Assembly: GCA_024710005.1 (NCBI GenBank)
Contig: JANJVQ010000024.1
Span: 1 to 64,000, forward strand
Reading direction: 5' to 3'
DNA from: Paludibacter sp.
GTDB taxonomy: Bacteria; Bacteroidota; Bacteroidia; Bacteroidales; Paludibacteraceae
Length of the DNA stretch: 64,000 bases
A program made the position numbers and the translations under genes. Below are positions 16,198-23,875 of this stretch, piece after piece (positions within the stretch are counted from its first letter, which is position 1; the number at the start of each line of letters is the position of its first letter). The notes under the pieces are model-generated. The model worked only from the letters and a program-made list of their open reading frames with translations, made no database searches and was not told the DNA's origin.

Positions 16198-18222
16198 ATG
16201 AAATGGTTAAATTACATATTGATGTTTGTTTTGCTGTCATTGAGTTGTACAGCAATAGCACAGACAGCTCCTGTCAGTATAGCGGGTAGCCTGAGTGTGT
16301 CAAATTCAATTGTCGATAATGATCAGAAGTACGATCAGTCCGAACCATCTGTAGTGCTGACTTATTCAGCCGTAAGAGGTGACGTAGTACCTGCCGGAGC
16401 CGGTAATAAGGCAATTCTGGGAACTACAGAGTATAAAGATCATGTAGCCTGGCCAAAGGATGAGTTTTCATATTACGTTTCGCCGGTTACCGATTTTGTA
16501 AATGCCGGAAATCAATCTGTCCCGTCTTATGTTCCTGACAAGGATATAAATGGTAATCCCAGGATATACAATGGCCGGATTGATATTGGAGCAGTTGAGT
16601 ATTCCATGATATTTGACAGAGGTGATGGTATCTGGAATAATATAGCTAAATGGAATGTAGGACGCATACCTACTGAACATGATGTAGTCACCGTTGTGAA
16701 TAAAGCCACGGTGACGAATGTAGACGCTGTTTCAAAATCAATTATTTCGATTGGTGAAGCCGGTAAGATACAGATTGATACCATGGCTCAACTGGAAGTT
16801 AAAACTACAATTAACAATACAAGCCCGGATAAAATTCATATTAAAGCATCTGCTACCTCTCCCAATGGGACATTAATTTTTAGAAACCCATATGCTGTGC
16901 CTGTTTCAGCAAGCGTTGAAATGTATTCCATGGCATATATCAATGAAAATTTACCGGATGATGATTTAGATAAATTCAACTGGCAGTTTTTTGGTATCCC
17001 GATGCGGTCTCTAAGTCCGTTGCCTCCCGAACCTGATGCTGGCTGGTATGTAAGATGGCTGAGGGAGGATTCGACGGGTTATAATAAATGGCAGAATCTG
17101 ACGGTAAACGATATGCTTACTTCGTTCAGAGGATATGAATTAGCTCAGCAGGATGAAAAGATGTATACTTTTAAAGGGATTCTCGAGAATAGGGATACAA
17201 CCATATTGTTGACAAAATCTGCGGTTCCATATTATGCCGGTCAGCATTTATTGGCAAACCCATACACAGCCTCAATCAATATCAGTGATATGGTGTTTGG
17301 TGCCAATACAGAAGCAACTGTTTATATATATCATTCAGGATCTTATGCCGATTGGAATGAAGATCAGGAAAACGGTCGGCTCGGTACGGGAAGGGGACAG
17401 TACCTGGCTGTACCTCAGAACGCAGCAAGCATGATTTTACCTGCTATTCCATCGATGCAGGGATTTATTGTCAGAGCAACGGCAAATCATGGAAGTGTTT
17501 CAATTCCTTATGCTTCGGCAACCAGAAATACAACCCGGCAAAGAGTAAGAAAAATCAACCGGATTAACCCGTATCTGACTGTTGAATTAACCGACCAACG
17601 GGTGTTGGATCGCGTTTGGCTGTTATATGAACCTACGGCGGGTAAGCAGTTTGACAATGGATGGGATGGCTTTAAAATGTTTAGTAAAGAAGGGACAGCC
17701 ATGATTTATGCCAATGAGCCGGCAGGAGATCTTCAGGTGAATACGGTGAGTGATTTTAACGATATTTATTTACACTTTTTACCCGGCAAAAATGATAATT
17801 ACACACTGAGAATTGTAAACAGCAATATGGGTGAAGTGTATCCCGATTTGTATCTTGTAGACATGCATGAAGGTAAAGTCGTTAATATTCAACCGGACAC
17901 CACTATTTATAACTTTTCGGTGACGGGAACAGGTACGTCTCCTAATCGGTTTAAAATTACGACAGGTTCTGATACAAATCTATCCGGTGATGATTTAATC
18001 AAAATTTACAGTGTGGATGATAGCAGGGTTATCATTCATAATTTAACGGAAGAGGACGGAACTTACGCCCTTTATGATATTGCTGGCAGCATGTTGAAAA
18101 CAGGCTATTTGAAGGCAGGGACATATAGCTCATTTAAAGTTCAGCACAACGCGGGCGTAATGATTTTAAGGGCAAATGCGGGTGCAGTTCGTAAAACAGA
18201 GAAGATATTGATCAGGAAGTAA
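16198..18222 (+). CDS. Secreted protein with beta-helix end segment and type IX secretion sorting tail
   Basis: 674 residues; the ATG directly follows the previous stop codon. A signal peptide (MKWLNYILMFVLLSLSCTAIAQ) is followed by a segment that looks like the last rungs of a beta-helix protein: SNSIVDNDQ, VLTYSAVRGDV, then DINGNPRIYNGRIDIGAVEY (about 115-136), the common end motif of such proteins. A region beginning GIWNNIAKWNVGRIPTEHD resembles the cell-wall-associated repeats found in large Bacteroidota surface proteins. The C-terminus (GVMILRANAGAVRKTEKILIRK) fits a type A type IX secretion sorting domain, so it should cross the outer membrane and be anchored there. It is the only member of the trio with this tail. 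Confidence 0.75.
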   Translation: MKWLNYILMFVLLSLSCTAIAQTAPVSIAGSLSVSNSIVDNDQKYDQSEPSVVLTYSAVRGDVVPAGAGNKAILGTTEYKDHVAWPKDEFSYYVSPVTDFVNAGNQSVPSYVPDKDINGNPRIYNGRIDIGAVEYSMIFDRGDGIWNNIAKWNVGRIPTEHDVVTVVNKATVTNVDAVSKSIISIGEAGKIQIDTMAQLEVKTTINNTSPDKIHIKASATSPNGTLIFRNPYAVPVSASVEMYSMAYINENLPDDDLDKFNWQFFGIPMRSLSPLPPEPDAGWYVRWLREDSTGYNKWQNLTVNDMLTSFRGYELAQQDEKMYTFKGILENRDTTILLTKSAVPYYAGQHLLANPYTASINISDMVFGANTEATVYIYHSGSYADWNEDQENGRLGTGRGQYLAVPQNAASMILPAIPSMQGFIVRATANHGSVSIPYASATRNTTRQRVRKINRINPYLTVELTDQRVLDRVWLLYEPTAGKQFDNGWDGFKMFSKEGTAMIYANEPAGDLQVNTVSDFNDIYLHFLPGKNDNYTLRIVNSNMGEVYPDLYLVDMHEGKVVNIQPDTTIYNFSVTGTGTSPNRFKITTGSDTNLSGDDLIKIYSVDDSRVIIHNLTEEDGTYALYDIAGSMLKTGYLKAGTYSSFKVQHNAGVMILRANAGAVRKTEKILIRK

Positions 18223-18229
18223 ACAAGGG

Positions 18230-18922
18230 ATGAAAGAATTTTTATACATATTATTTTGCGTGGTGATCCTGGGACTTGGAATCATACTCCTGAATTCAAA
18301 GGGAGCTAATGAGCTTTTTCTCACGGATTATCCCGTTTATGTAAGTCCCGGTGTTGATTTTTCCAAGATGAACCATATTAAGAGTACTTATAGTCCTTCC
18401 AAAACAACGCAAACAACAACCCGGAGTCTTATTGGGAAAGATTTGAGTAAAAAAGCGGTTGCAAAAGGAAATACAGTGTTCCCTTCCCAAAGTGGTAATT
18501 CCGGCCTTGCATCTACTTCACTGTATTCAGGAGGATTATTTGATAGCCGTATGAACAGAGCTAATAACTCCGTTACGGGTCAGGGTGTAAATGTGATGCC
18601 TTCCTTGCCGCTGATCAGATCGGGAGAAGGAAGTGCGACTTCAGGTAATCAGAATGGAAGTGGGTTGATTGCAGGAGGTTCTGCTGAGCCTGGAAATGCT
18701 TTCAGGGCATTTGTTCCCTTAAATCCTGTCAATGATTATAGGGAAGGCGACATTATGCATCCCGGAGGAAATCCAGGTCAGGATGACCAATTGGTGAGTG
18801 TTCCTGTTGGTGACGGTTTATTACCCTTGTTTCTGATGGGTGTCTTTTATGTCCTTTTCGCGCTGAAGAAAGAAATGTTTCGTAAAGAAAACAGCATATT
18901 CCATAAAAAAACCGGCTATTGA
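18230..18922 (+). CDS. Membrane-anchored protein with Ser/Gly/Asn-rich middle, unknown function
   Basis: 230 residues, 7 bases after the previous gene. An N-terminal membrane segment (FLYILFCVVILGLGIILL, 4-21) and a C-terminal one (PVGDGLLPLFLMGVFYVLFAL, about 193-213) flank a low-complexity region rich in Ser, Gly, Asn and Thr. The C-terminal PVGDGLLPLFLM...YVLF pattern recurs in short Bacteroidota membrane proteins and is followed by a Lys-rich tail, as in a stop-transfer anchor. No enzyme motif is present. Being last in the four-gene cluster, it may anchor or help assemble the secreted proteins. The function cannot be assigned. Confidence 0.65.
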   Translation: MKEFLYILFCVVILGLGIILLNSKGANELFLTDYPVYVSPGVDFSKMNHIKSTYSPSKTTQTTTRSLIGKDLSKKAVAKGNTVFPSQSGNSGLASTSLYSGGLFDSRMNRANNSVTGQGVNVMPSLPLIRSGEGSATSGNQNGSGLIAGGSAEPGNAFRAFVPLNPVNDYREGDIMHPGGNPGQDDQLVSVPVGDGLLPLFLMGVFYVLFALKKEMFRKENSIFHKKTGY

Positions 18923-18940
18923 TTGAATAACCGGTTTTTT
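18905..18940 (+). terminator. Terminator of the split beta-helix cluster
   Basis: A7-CCGG at 18905-18915 pairs with CCGG-T6 at 18931-18940, extended by TATT/AATA with one mismatch around a 5-base loop. The stem includes the stop codon of the preceding gene. The A and T runs on both sides let it act in both directions, also for the convergent DUF4914 gene. Confidence 0.85.
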
Positions 18941-18958
18941 GTGTGTGTGTGATATGTT

Positions 18959-20848
18959 CTATTCCATTGGGATAAAAGCATTGTAATCTTCAACACTTGC
19001 TCCATTCAAACAAGCTTCGATAATTTCTCTTCCCAGTGGGTTAAGTTCAGGAACCAGATACTGTTGTAGTTCTTTCTTGAAGAAATCATAGAGCAGATTG
19101 GCTCCCTGGTCGTAACCTTCAGTTCCCATTTCAGTTTGTTTGTGAACCTGAAGGAATCTTGAAGGGATTTTGGCTCCTTCAATGGTCAGGTAGTTTAGTT
19201 CGTAGCCTAAAAGCGGACAACGGGCAGCCTGATACTGATCCTTTCTCAATTTTGCATTACCCCGACGTGTCAGGTATTCACGCATTAATAATTGTGGTTT
19301 GAAGCCCACTTTCCAAACTCCGATATATTGATTAGGGACAAGCGTATACCTGGTTGCCGGCGTATCGAGAATTTGTTGCAGTAAGATATTGGCATGTTCT
19401 ACCATTTTGCCGGTAGCAAAAGGCCAGTACGAACCAACGCCTTCTGAGCCCATTCCGCTACCACCTACAATACTCGGGTTAGCATGGCCACGTGGAGATA
19501 CAAGCCGCCATAACCAGGCCAATGCCGGTGGAAGGATATGGAATAGTCCCACGATACCATAATTAGGCTTTTCAGCAGAACTTGGAGGGGTTCTTACCCC
19601 GAAACTTCGCACATCGACAGAAACCGGTGTGCCGATTACATTCGGTACAATTTCTCTCGGTAGGATAACACGCGGATTCGGACAGGGCTTCCCGGGTTCA
19701 TCTTCGGTGTGATTCCAAATCAGGACGGTGCCATCAGGATTTGATTGCAAATTCAGAAACAATAAAGGCTTCGGAGGTTTAATGGTAATCTTTTCCAGAA
19801 AAGGATCATCTCCGTATTCTCTTACACTGTCAACACGAATAAACCAGGCATTTTCTGCATCAAGAACAGTCAGTTTGCCATTGGCTTTCTGAATGGATGG
19901 ATGACACAGTGCCATGTCGTCGGTAACAGGATTAAAGGAAGAAAACAGAGGGAGATTTATCAAACGACGCTCTCCAGTGAGAGGGTTTTCTCCGATTAAT
20001 ACCTGACCGTTTGGTTCACGCAGGATGTGTTGCAACATCTCACTTTTTCCACCGCCACTGGCGCCTTCGTGCATAAAAGTAGTCGTGTTGTCGTATGGGC
20101 TAACAGCCTGAACAGTGGAACAGTGCGCGGTAATCCATCCTTCTTTTTCACCTTTGGTGAGTAATGCGCCATACAAACCTTTCTTGGCACTTGGTCCCGG
20201 ATAGAGGTTGTATGAAAATATTTCGTGGCGGTTATTCTCGCGGTTATGAACAACAATCTGTTTGCCATTGAAATGGGTATGCCTGAATGTAGGTGCAACA
20301 TAGATAATAGAATCCAGTTCCATGTTTTCAGGAAGCTCGCTTACCGGCATGATTACCTGTAACATGGCGAGTCCCATAGCAAAAAATCCCGCATTGGCCG
20401 GTGCGATGGCCATACCGCTCACGCCGATACCTTCGCGTCCGGCAAAATAGAAAAATACGGCAAGGTCCTGAGATTTCAACCAGTCAAATGTTTCTTTTTT
20501 TAGATTGTCGAATTCGTAACCGAATTTAGTCTTAAATGTTTCTTTGTCTGTTGGTTCATCGTCTGCAATCGCCATGGTGTCAGGGTCGCGGCGACGCATG
20601 TAAGGGTCGGTATAATTGGCTGAAACGCCATTGCTTACCCTGTGTACGATCGCTTCTGTGTATAAGCCTTTACCCGGTATGTCATATTGTACTTCAAATG
20701 TGTTTTTGCCTTCACCACCCAAAGCGGCTACAGCCAGTTCTTCCACACTGTTGAATACAGTGAAACTTTTGCAGTTGTTTAGCACTTCAACTGCTTCAGC
20801 AGGTAATTTGATACCTTTTTTTTCTAAGTTTGAAATGAAATTGTTCAT
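18959..20848 (-). CDS. DUF4914-like P-loop protein of unknown function
   Basis: 629 residues, the full length usual for the DUF4914 family, which is found mainly in Bacteroidales and some Clostridia. There is no signal peptide, so it is cytoplasmic. A phosphate-binding loop is plain at about residues 260-272: HEGASGGGKSEML, similar to the P-loops of HPr kinase and PEP carboxykinase. Other strongly patterned segments are FAGREGIGVSGMAIAP (about 135), VGGSGMGSEGVGSYWPFA (about 465) and NPDGTVLIWNHTEDEPGKPC. A kinase or nucleotide-dependent carboxykinase-like reaction is plausible but unproven. It follows an XRE-cupin regulator gene by 70 bases and shares a near-palindromic site with it. Confidence 0.7.
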   Translation of the reverse strand: MNNFISNLEKKGIKLPAEAVEVLNNCKSFTVFNSVEELAVAALGGEGKNTFEVQYDIPGKGLYTEAIVHRVSNGVSANYTDPYMRRRDPDTMAIADDEPTDKETFKTKFGYEFDNLKKETFDWLKSQDLAVFFYFAGREGIGVSGMAIAPANAGFFAMGLAMLQVIMPVSELPENMELDSIIYVAPTFRHTHFNGKQIVVHNRENNRHEIFSYNLYPGPSAKKGLYGALLTKGEKEGWITAHCSTVQAVSPYDNTTTFMHEGASGGGKSEMLQHILREPNGQVLIGENPLTGERRLINLPLFSSFNPVTDDMALCHPSIQKANGKLTVLDAENAWFIRVDSVREYGDDPFLEKITIKPPKPLLFLNLQSNPDGTVLIWNHTEDEPGKPCPNPRVILPREIVPNVIGTPVSVDVRSFGVRTPPSSAEKPNYGIVGLFHILPPALAWLWRLVSPRGHANPSIVGGSGMGSEGVGSYWPFATGKMVEHANILLQQILDTPATRYTLVPNQYIGVWKVGFKPQLLMREYLTRRGNAKLRKDQYQAARCPLLGYELNYLTIEGAKIPSRFLQVHKQTEMGTEGYDQGANLLYDFFKKELQQYLVPELNPLGREIIEACLNGASVEDYNAFIPME

Positions 20849-20865
20849 GATTGAATTTGTTGTTC

Positions 20866-20911
20866 TTAATACCTATTAATTTTGAATCGAAATGAAGTAA
20901 TACTTAATATT
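20866..20911. promoter_or_regulatory. Candidate regulator-binding sites in front of the DUF4914-like gene
   Basis: AATACTTAATATT at 20899-20911 is a near-palindrome that recurs exactly at 21517-21529 in front of the XRE-cupin gene. A second perfect 6+6 palindrome, TTAATA-CC-TATTAA, lies at 20866-20879. Both fall in the 70-base gap before the DUF4914-like start codon. Control by the neighbouring regulator is inferred. Confidence 0.5.
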
Positions 20912-20918
20912 GCGGGAT

Positions 20919-21467
20919 CTATATGTTTTTAAATGAGGTAACACAAAGCAGTTCTGCCGTGTATTTACTTGAGTTTAAAAATCTGAAGTTTCGTCGTGCA
21001 TTGAAATACACGCTGTCTCCTTCTTCCAGATTAAATGTTTGATGGTCCAGTTCAAATTCCAATTCGCCTTTTATTAAATAACAAAAAATCTGACCAGACT
21101 GTTTTTCAAACATATTGCTACTGTTTGATTTTTCAGGAAAACGTATCATGAACGTATCCATAAGTTTGTTAAGTCCTTGATAGGAAAGAGAAAATATATC
21201 TGCGCCAAATTCATTTGTCCCGGTTAGTTTAACTTCTTTTCTTCTGATTACAGGTATTTCCTCTGTTTCGTTTTCTCCAATTAAATCTCCAACAGTTGTT
21301 TGTAGACTTTCTGCAATATGCTTTAAAGTGATGATGGTGGGAAAGGCTTTTGCTTTTTCGATTTGAGATAAAGCGCTGGAACTGATTCCTACTTTCTTAG
21401 CCAGTTCGTTCAATTGCAGACCGATCTGTTCTCTTTTGCGTTTTATTCTTTCACCTATTCTTTGCAT
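20919..21467 (-). CDS. XRE-family regulator with C-terminal cupin domain
   Basis: 182 residues from the ATG at 21467. The longer frame from 21518 would start upstream of the promoter. Residues 1-66 form a helix-turn-helix of the Cro/C1 type: IGERIKRKREQIGLQLNELA, then VGISSSALSQIEKAKAFPTI and LKHIAESLQTTVGDLI. Residues about 110-180 form a small cupin (GQIFCYLIKGELEFELDHQ, LEEGDSVYFNARRNFRF). Such proteins are usually local repressors that bind a small ligand in the cupin. The repeated site at its own promoter and in front of the DUF4914-like gene suggests self-control and control of that gene. The ligand is unknown. Confidence 0.88.
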   Translation of the reverse strand: MQRIGERIKRKREQIGLQLNELAKKVGISSSALSQIEKAKAFPTIITLKHIAESLQTTVGDLIGENETEEIPVIRRKEVKLTGTNEFGADIFSLSYQGLNKLMDTFMIRFPEKSNSSNMFEKQSGQIFCYLIKGELEFELDHQTFNLEEGDSVYFNARRNFRFLNSSKYTAELLCVTSFKNI

Positions 21468-21483
21468 ACCAATAATTTTGGTG

Positions 21484-21529
21484 CAAAGATAATATAAATA
21501 TTTCGATAAATTAAGCAATACTTAATATT
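21484..21529 (-). promoter_or_regulatory. Promoter and probable operator of the XRE-cupin gene
   Basis: TATCTTTG (complement of 21484-21491) fits the -7 box, giving a transcript start about 10 bases before the ATG. Upstream, AATACTTAATATT at 21517-21529 lies over the -33 region and overlaps the inverted repeat TTAAG-N5-CTTAA (21511-21525). This position suits a repressor. Confidence 0.55.
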
Positions 21530-21614
21530 ATTTTTCGGTATTCTTTGTGATTACATATTATTTAATGTTGTAAATAATATGAAATCAATGTGATATGTGT
21601 TTTTTAGCGTGGGT

Positions 21615-21650
21615 GCAAAAAAACGGGTGAATTCAATTATCCACCCGTTT
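21615..21650 (-). terminator. Terminator after dps
   Basis: AAACGGGTG (21621-21629) and CACCCGTTT (21642-21650) pair perfectly. On the minus strand the hairpin is followed by seven T residues. It lies 35 bases after the dps stop. Confidence 0.85.
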
Positions 21651-21684
21651 CTTAAGTCATGATTAATTTATTGTGCGTTTTTAC

Positions 21685-22161
21685 TTATTTTGAATGGTAT
21701 GCGACCAACATCCAAACCATTTTTTCCTGTTCTTTGATGTAATCACTCATCATTGCGACGGTGGATTCATCTCCGGCCTCAGAAGCGAGTTCGAGAATTG
21801 CTCTTTCTGATGCAATAAAATGACCGTATGTTTCCAATACATGTTTCAATCCTGCTTCGCCATCTGTTACGTATCCACTCTCTTTTACTTTGGATACCTT
21901 GAGATATTCGCTGAAATTATGTGCTGGCACTCCGTTGAGCATCAATATACGCTCGGCAATTTCATCAACCTTCTCTGCGGCATTGTTATACAAACTCTCG
22001 AATTGTTCGTGCAATACAAAGAAGTTTTTACCTTTTACATGCCAGTGTAATCCTCTTAAATTTGTGTAGAATACCTGATAATCCGCTAATAATTGCTGTA
22101 ATGCTTCAACTGTCTTTTTTGATGATTCAGCATCTAATCTGATAAAATCTAATGTTTTCAT
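21685..22161 (-). CDS. dps: Dps family DNA-protecting ferritin
   Basis: 158 residues, normal for Dps. The ferroxidase-site signature is present: LRGLHWHVKGKNFFVLHEQFE (about 35-56) with the His and the downstream Asp/Glu in AEKVDEIAERIL. The C-terminal helix (VAMMSDYIKEQEKMVWMLVAY) is also typical. Dps forms a dodecamer that oxidises and stores iron and shields DNA during oxidative stress. The gene stands alone, with its own promoter and terminator. No regulator site could be identified with confidence. Confidence 0.95.
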   Translation of the reverse strand: MKTLDFIRLDAESSKKTVEALQQLLADYQVFYTNLRGLHWHVKGKNFFVLHEQFESLYNNAAEKVDEIAERILMLNGVPAHNFSEYLKVSKVKESGYVTDGEAGLKHVLETYGHFIASERAILELASEAGDESTVAMMSDYIKEQEKMVWMLVAYHSK

Positions 22162-22206
22162 TGTGTCTTATTTTTTAATGTTAGTATAATCTTTATTTTG
22201 ATGTTA

Positions 22207-22238
22207 CAAATTTATATAATTTATCAATATAAATCAAA
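22207..22238 (-). promoter_or_regulatory. Promoter of dps
   Basis: On the minus strand TTTG (complement of 22235-22238), 20 bases and TAAATTTG (complement of 22207-22214). Transcription would begin near 22200, about 40 bases before the start codon. Confidence 0.65.
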
Positions 22239-22321
22239 TAGATATTGTTTATGTCTCTATAGGTGGTTTGAATGATGTCTAATTATCTGTCATAACCCTG
22301 ACTTTTATAAACATAATTAGT

Positions 22322-22329
22322 TATATTTG
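22322..22329 (+). promoter_or_regulatory. -7 box of the M48 protease gene
   Basis: TATATTTG lies 30 bases before the ATG at 22359. No clear TTTG is seen at the -33 distance, so only the -7 part is supported. Confidence 0.5.
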
Positions 22330-22358
22330 CATATGTATAATAATAAAACATGCACGAT

Positions 22359-23153
22359 ATGAAAAAAACAGGCTTATTATTCATGATAATGATCTTTACC
22401 GTGTCCTGTTCTCAGGTTTTAATTACGGGAAGAAAGCAACTTGTTTTGGTCTCAGACACAGAACTGTTAAACATGAGTTTACAAAGTTATAAACAGTTTA
22501 TAGATTCGGTTCCGTTGTCGAATGATGTTGTACATACGACTATGGTAAAGAAAACCGGGACTAAAATAGCTGCTGCCGTTGAGGCGTTCTTAAGAGCCAA
22601 TGGTCATGAAGCTGAGATTTCAAACTTTCAGTGGGAGTTTAATCTTGTAAAAGATTCCACCGTAAATGCGTTTTGTATGCCGGGAGGTAAGGTGGTTTTT
22701 TTTGAAGGAATATTGCCGGTTACTCAAACCGAAGCCGGTGTTGCTGTGGTGATGGGGCATGAAATAGCCCACGCGGTAGCAAATCACAGCAAGGAGAGAC
22801 TTAGTCAGCAAATATTGCTGTCTTATGGTGCCTCAGCTGCTGATTTGTTATTTTCGCAGAAGTCGGAAACTACCCGTTATGGAATTCAGACTTTGTATGG
22901 ACTGGGCGCTCAACTGGGTGTAATACTGCCTTATTCAAGGGAACACGAATATGAGGCTGATCGGCTGGGACTGATTTTTATGGCAATGGCCGGTTATAAT
23001 CCCAACGAGGCGGTTGCTTTCTGGGAACGCATGTCGGCAAATGATCCGGATGCTCAACTCGATTTTATGAGCACACACCCAACCAATGCCAAAAGGATAG
23101 CTAATATGAAAAATGTATTGGCAGAAGCAATGGGTTACTATCAAAAGAATTAA
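22359..23153 (+). CDS. M48 family zinc metalloprotease lipoprotein
   Basis: 264 residues from the ATG at 22359, chosen because it begins the signal peptide (MKKTGLLFMIMIFTVSCSQ, lipobox Cys17). The zinc site is HEIAHAVANH (about 128-137), with the third ligand in HEYEADRLGL (about 198). A GMTPGG-like FCMPGGKVVFFEGIL segment precedes it, and MSTHPTNAKRI is near the C-terminus, as in the YcaL/LoiP/BepA group. Such proteases work in the periplasm on misfolded or unassembled outer-membrane proteins. It lacks the C-terminal TPR of BepA. Anchoring at the inner or outer membrane cannot be decided. Confidence 0.92.
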   Translation: MKKTGLLFMIMIFTVSCSQVLITGRKQLVLVSDTELLNMSLQSYKQFIDSVPLSNDVVHTTMVKKTGTKIAAAVEAFLRANGHEAEISNFQWEFNLVKDSTVNAFCMPGGKVVFFEGILPVTQTEAGVAVVMGHEIAHAVANHSKERLSQQILLSYGASAADLLFSQKSETTRYGIQTLYGLGAQLGVILPYSREHEYEADRLGLIFMAMAGYNPNEAVAFWERMSANDPDAQLDFMSTHPTNAKRIANMKNVLAEAMGYYQKN

Positions 23154-23170
23154 TTATAAAGTAAATTGTT

Positions 23171-23821
23171 ATGTTTTTAAATATTAGTTTATTAGAGTGG
23201 ATTGGTTATCTGAGTTCAGTGCTGGTGGCGGTGTCTTTAACCATGAGTTCCATCGTGAAACTCAGGTGGCTTAATCTTATTGGAGCAGGTTTTTTTTCAT
23301 TCTACGGTTTTGCGATTGGTTCGTTGCCTGTAGGGTTGCTCAATATGTTTATTGTAATGGCAAATATTTATTACCTGATCAGGATATATAACCGGAAAGA
23401 AACATTCAAACTGATTCCTACCACATTGAATGAATCTTACCTGCAGTATTTTCTTGATTTCAATAATAAAGAAATAAAGACATTCTTTCCTGATTTTATG
23501 CAGTTTGTTGGAGCAAAGAAGGGTCAAACTGAAGATGCAATAACACTGTTGTTATTACGGGATGCACAGGTTGCCGGCGTTTTTTTTGGAATTAAGAAGT
23601 CGGATGATCTGTTTATTTATCTCGATTATGTTTCAGCTCCTTATCGCGACCTGAAACCGGGCGAGTATATTTACAGGAAAAAAGTAAATGTGTTGAAAGA
23701 TCTTGGCGTAAAACGTTTAATTTGTGAAATTGAGCATCCACAACACAAAGAATATTTGCGGAAGATGGGATTTGTAGAAGGCAAATCCGGTGATAAAAAC
23801 AGGTTTGTGAAAGAAGTGTAA
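23171..23821 (+). CDS. YgjV-family inner-membrane protein with GNAT-like C-terminal domain
   Basis: 216 residues. Three hydrophobic segments in residues 1-75 (WIGYLSSVLVAVSLTMSSIV, LRWLNLIGAGFFSFYGF, LPVGLLNMFIVMANIYYLIRI) match the YgjV/Imp family. The C-terminal half (about 85-216) is soluble: RDAQVAGVFFGIKK, FIYLDYVSAPYRDLKPGEYI and VKRLICEIEHPQHKEYLRKMGF, with the last block resembling the end of an acetyltransferase fold. The complete acetyl-CoA loop (QxxGxG) is not seen, so activity is doubtful. It follows the protease by 17 bases and may be cotranscribed. Confidence 0.75.
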   Translation: MFLNISLLEWIGYLSSVLVAVSLTMSSIVKLRWLNLIGAGFFSFYGFAIGSLPVGLLNMFIVMANIYYLIRIYNRKETFKLIPTTLNESYLQYFLDFNNKEIKTFFPDFMQFVGAKKGQTEDAITLLLLRDAQVAGVFFGIKKSDDLFIYLDYVSAPYRDLKPGEYIYRKKVNVLKDLGVKRLICEIEHPQHKEYLRKMGFVEGKSGDKNRFVKEV

Positions 23822-23875
23822 TTTTACTCTTTGTCTGAATCAACGCGTAATTAATAATTCTAATCATTGTATTGA

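Noticed and set aside
14079-18222. The three secreted genes as one gene broken by frameshifts
   Set aside because: Each open frame has its own start and a full signal peptide, and the joins show no continuing frame. Separate proteins are the better reading.
18959-20848. ATP-type PEP carboxykinase (pckA)
   Set aside because: Only the P-loop (GASGGGKSEM) is alike. The usual PckA motifs and overall order are not seen, and the length is about 90 residues more than normal. DUF4914 fits better.
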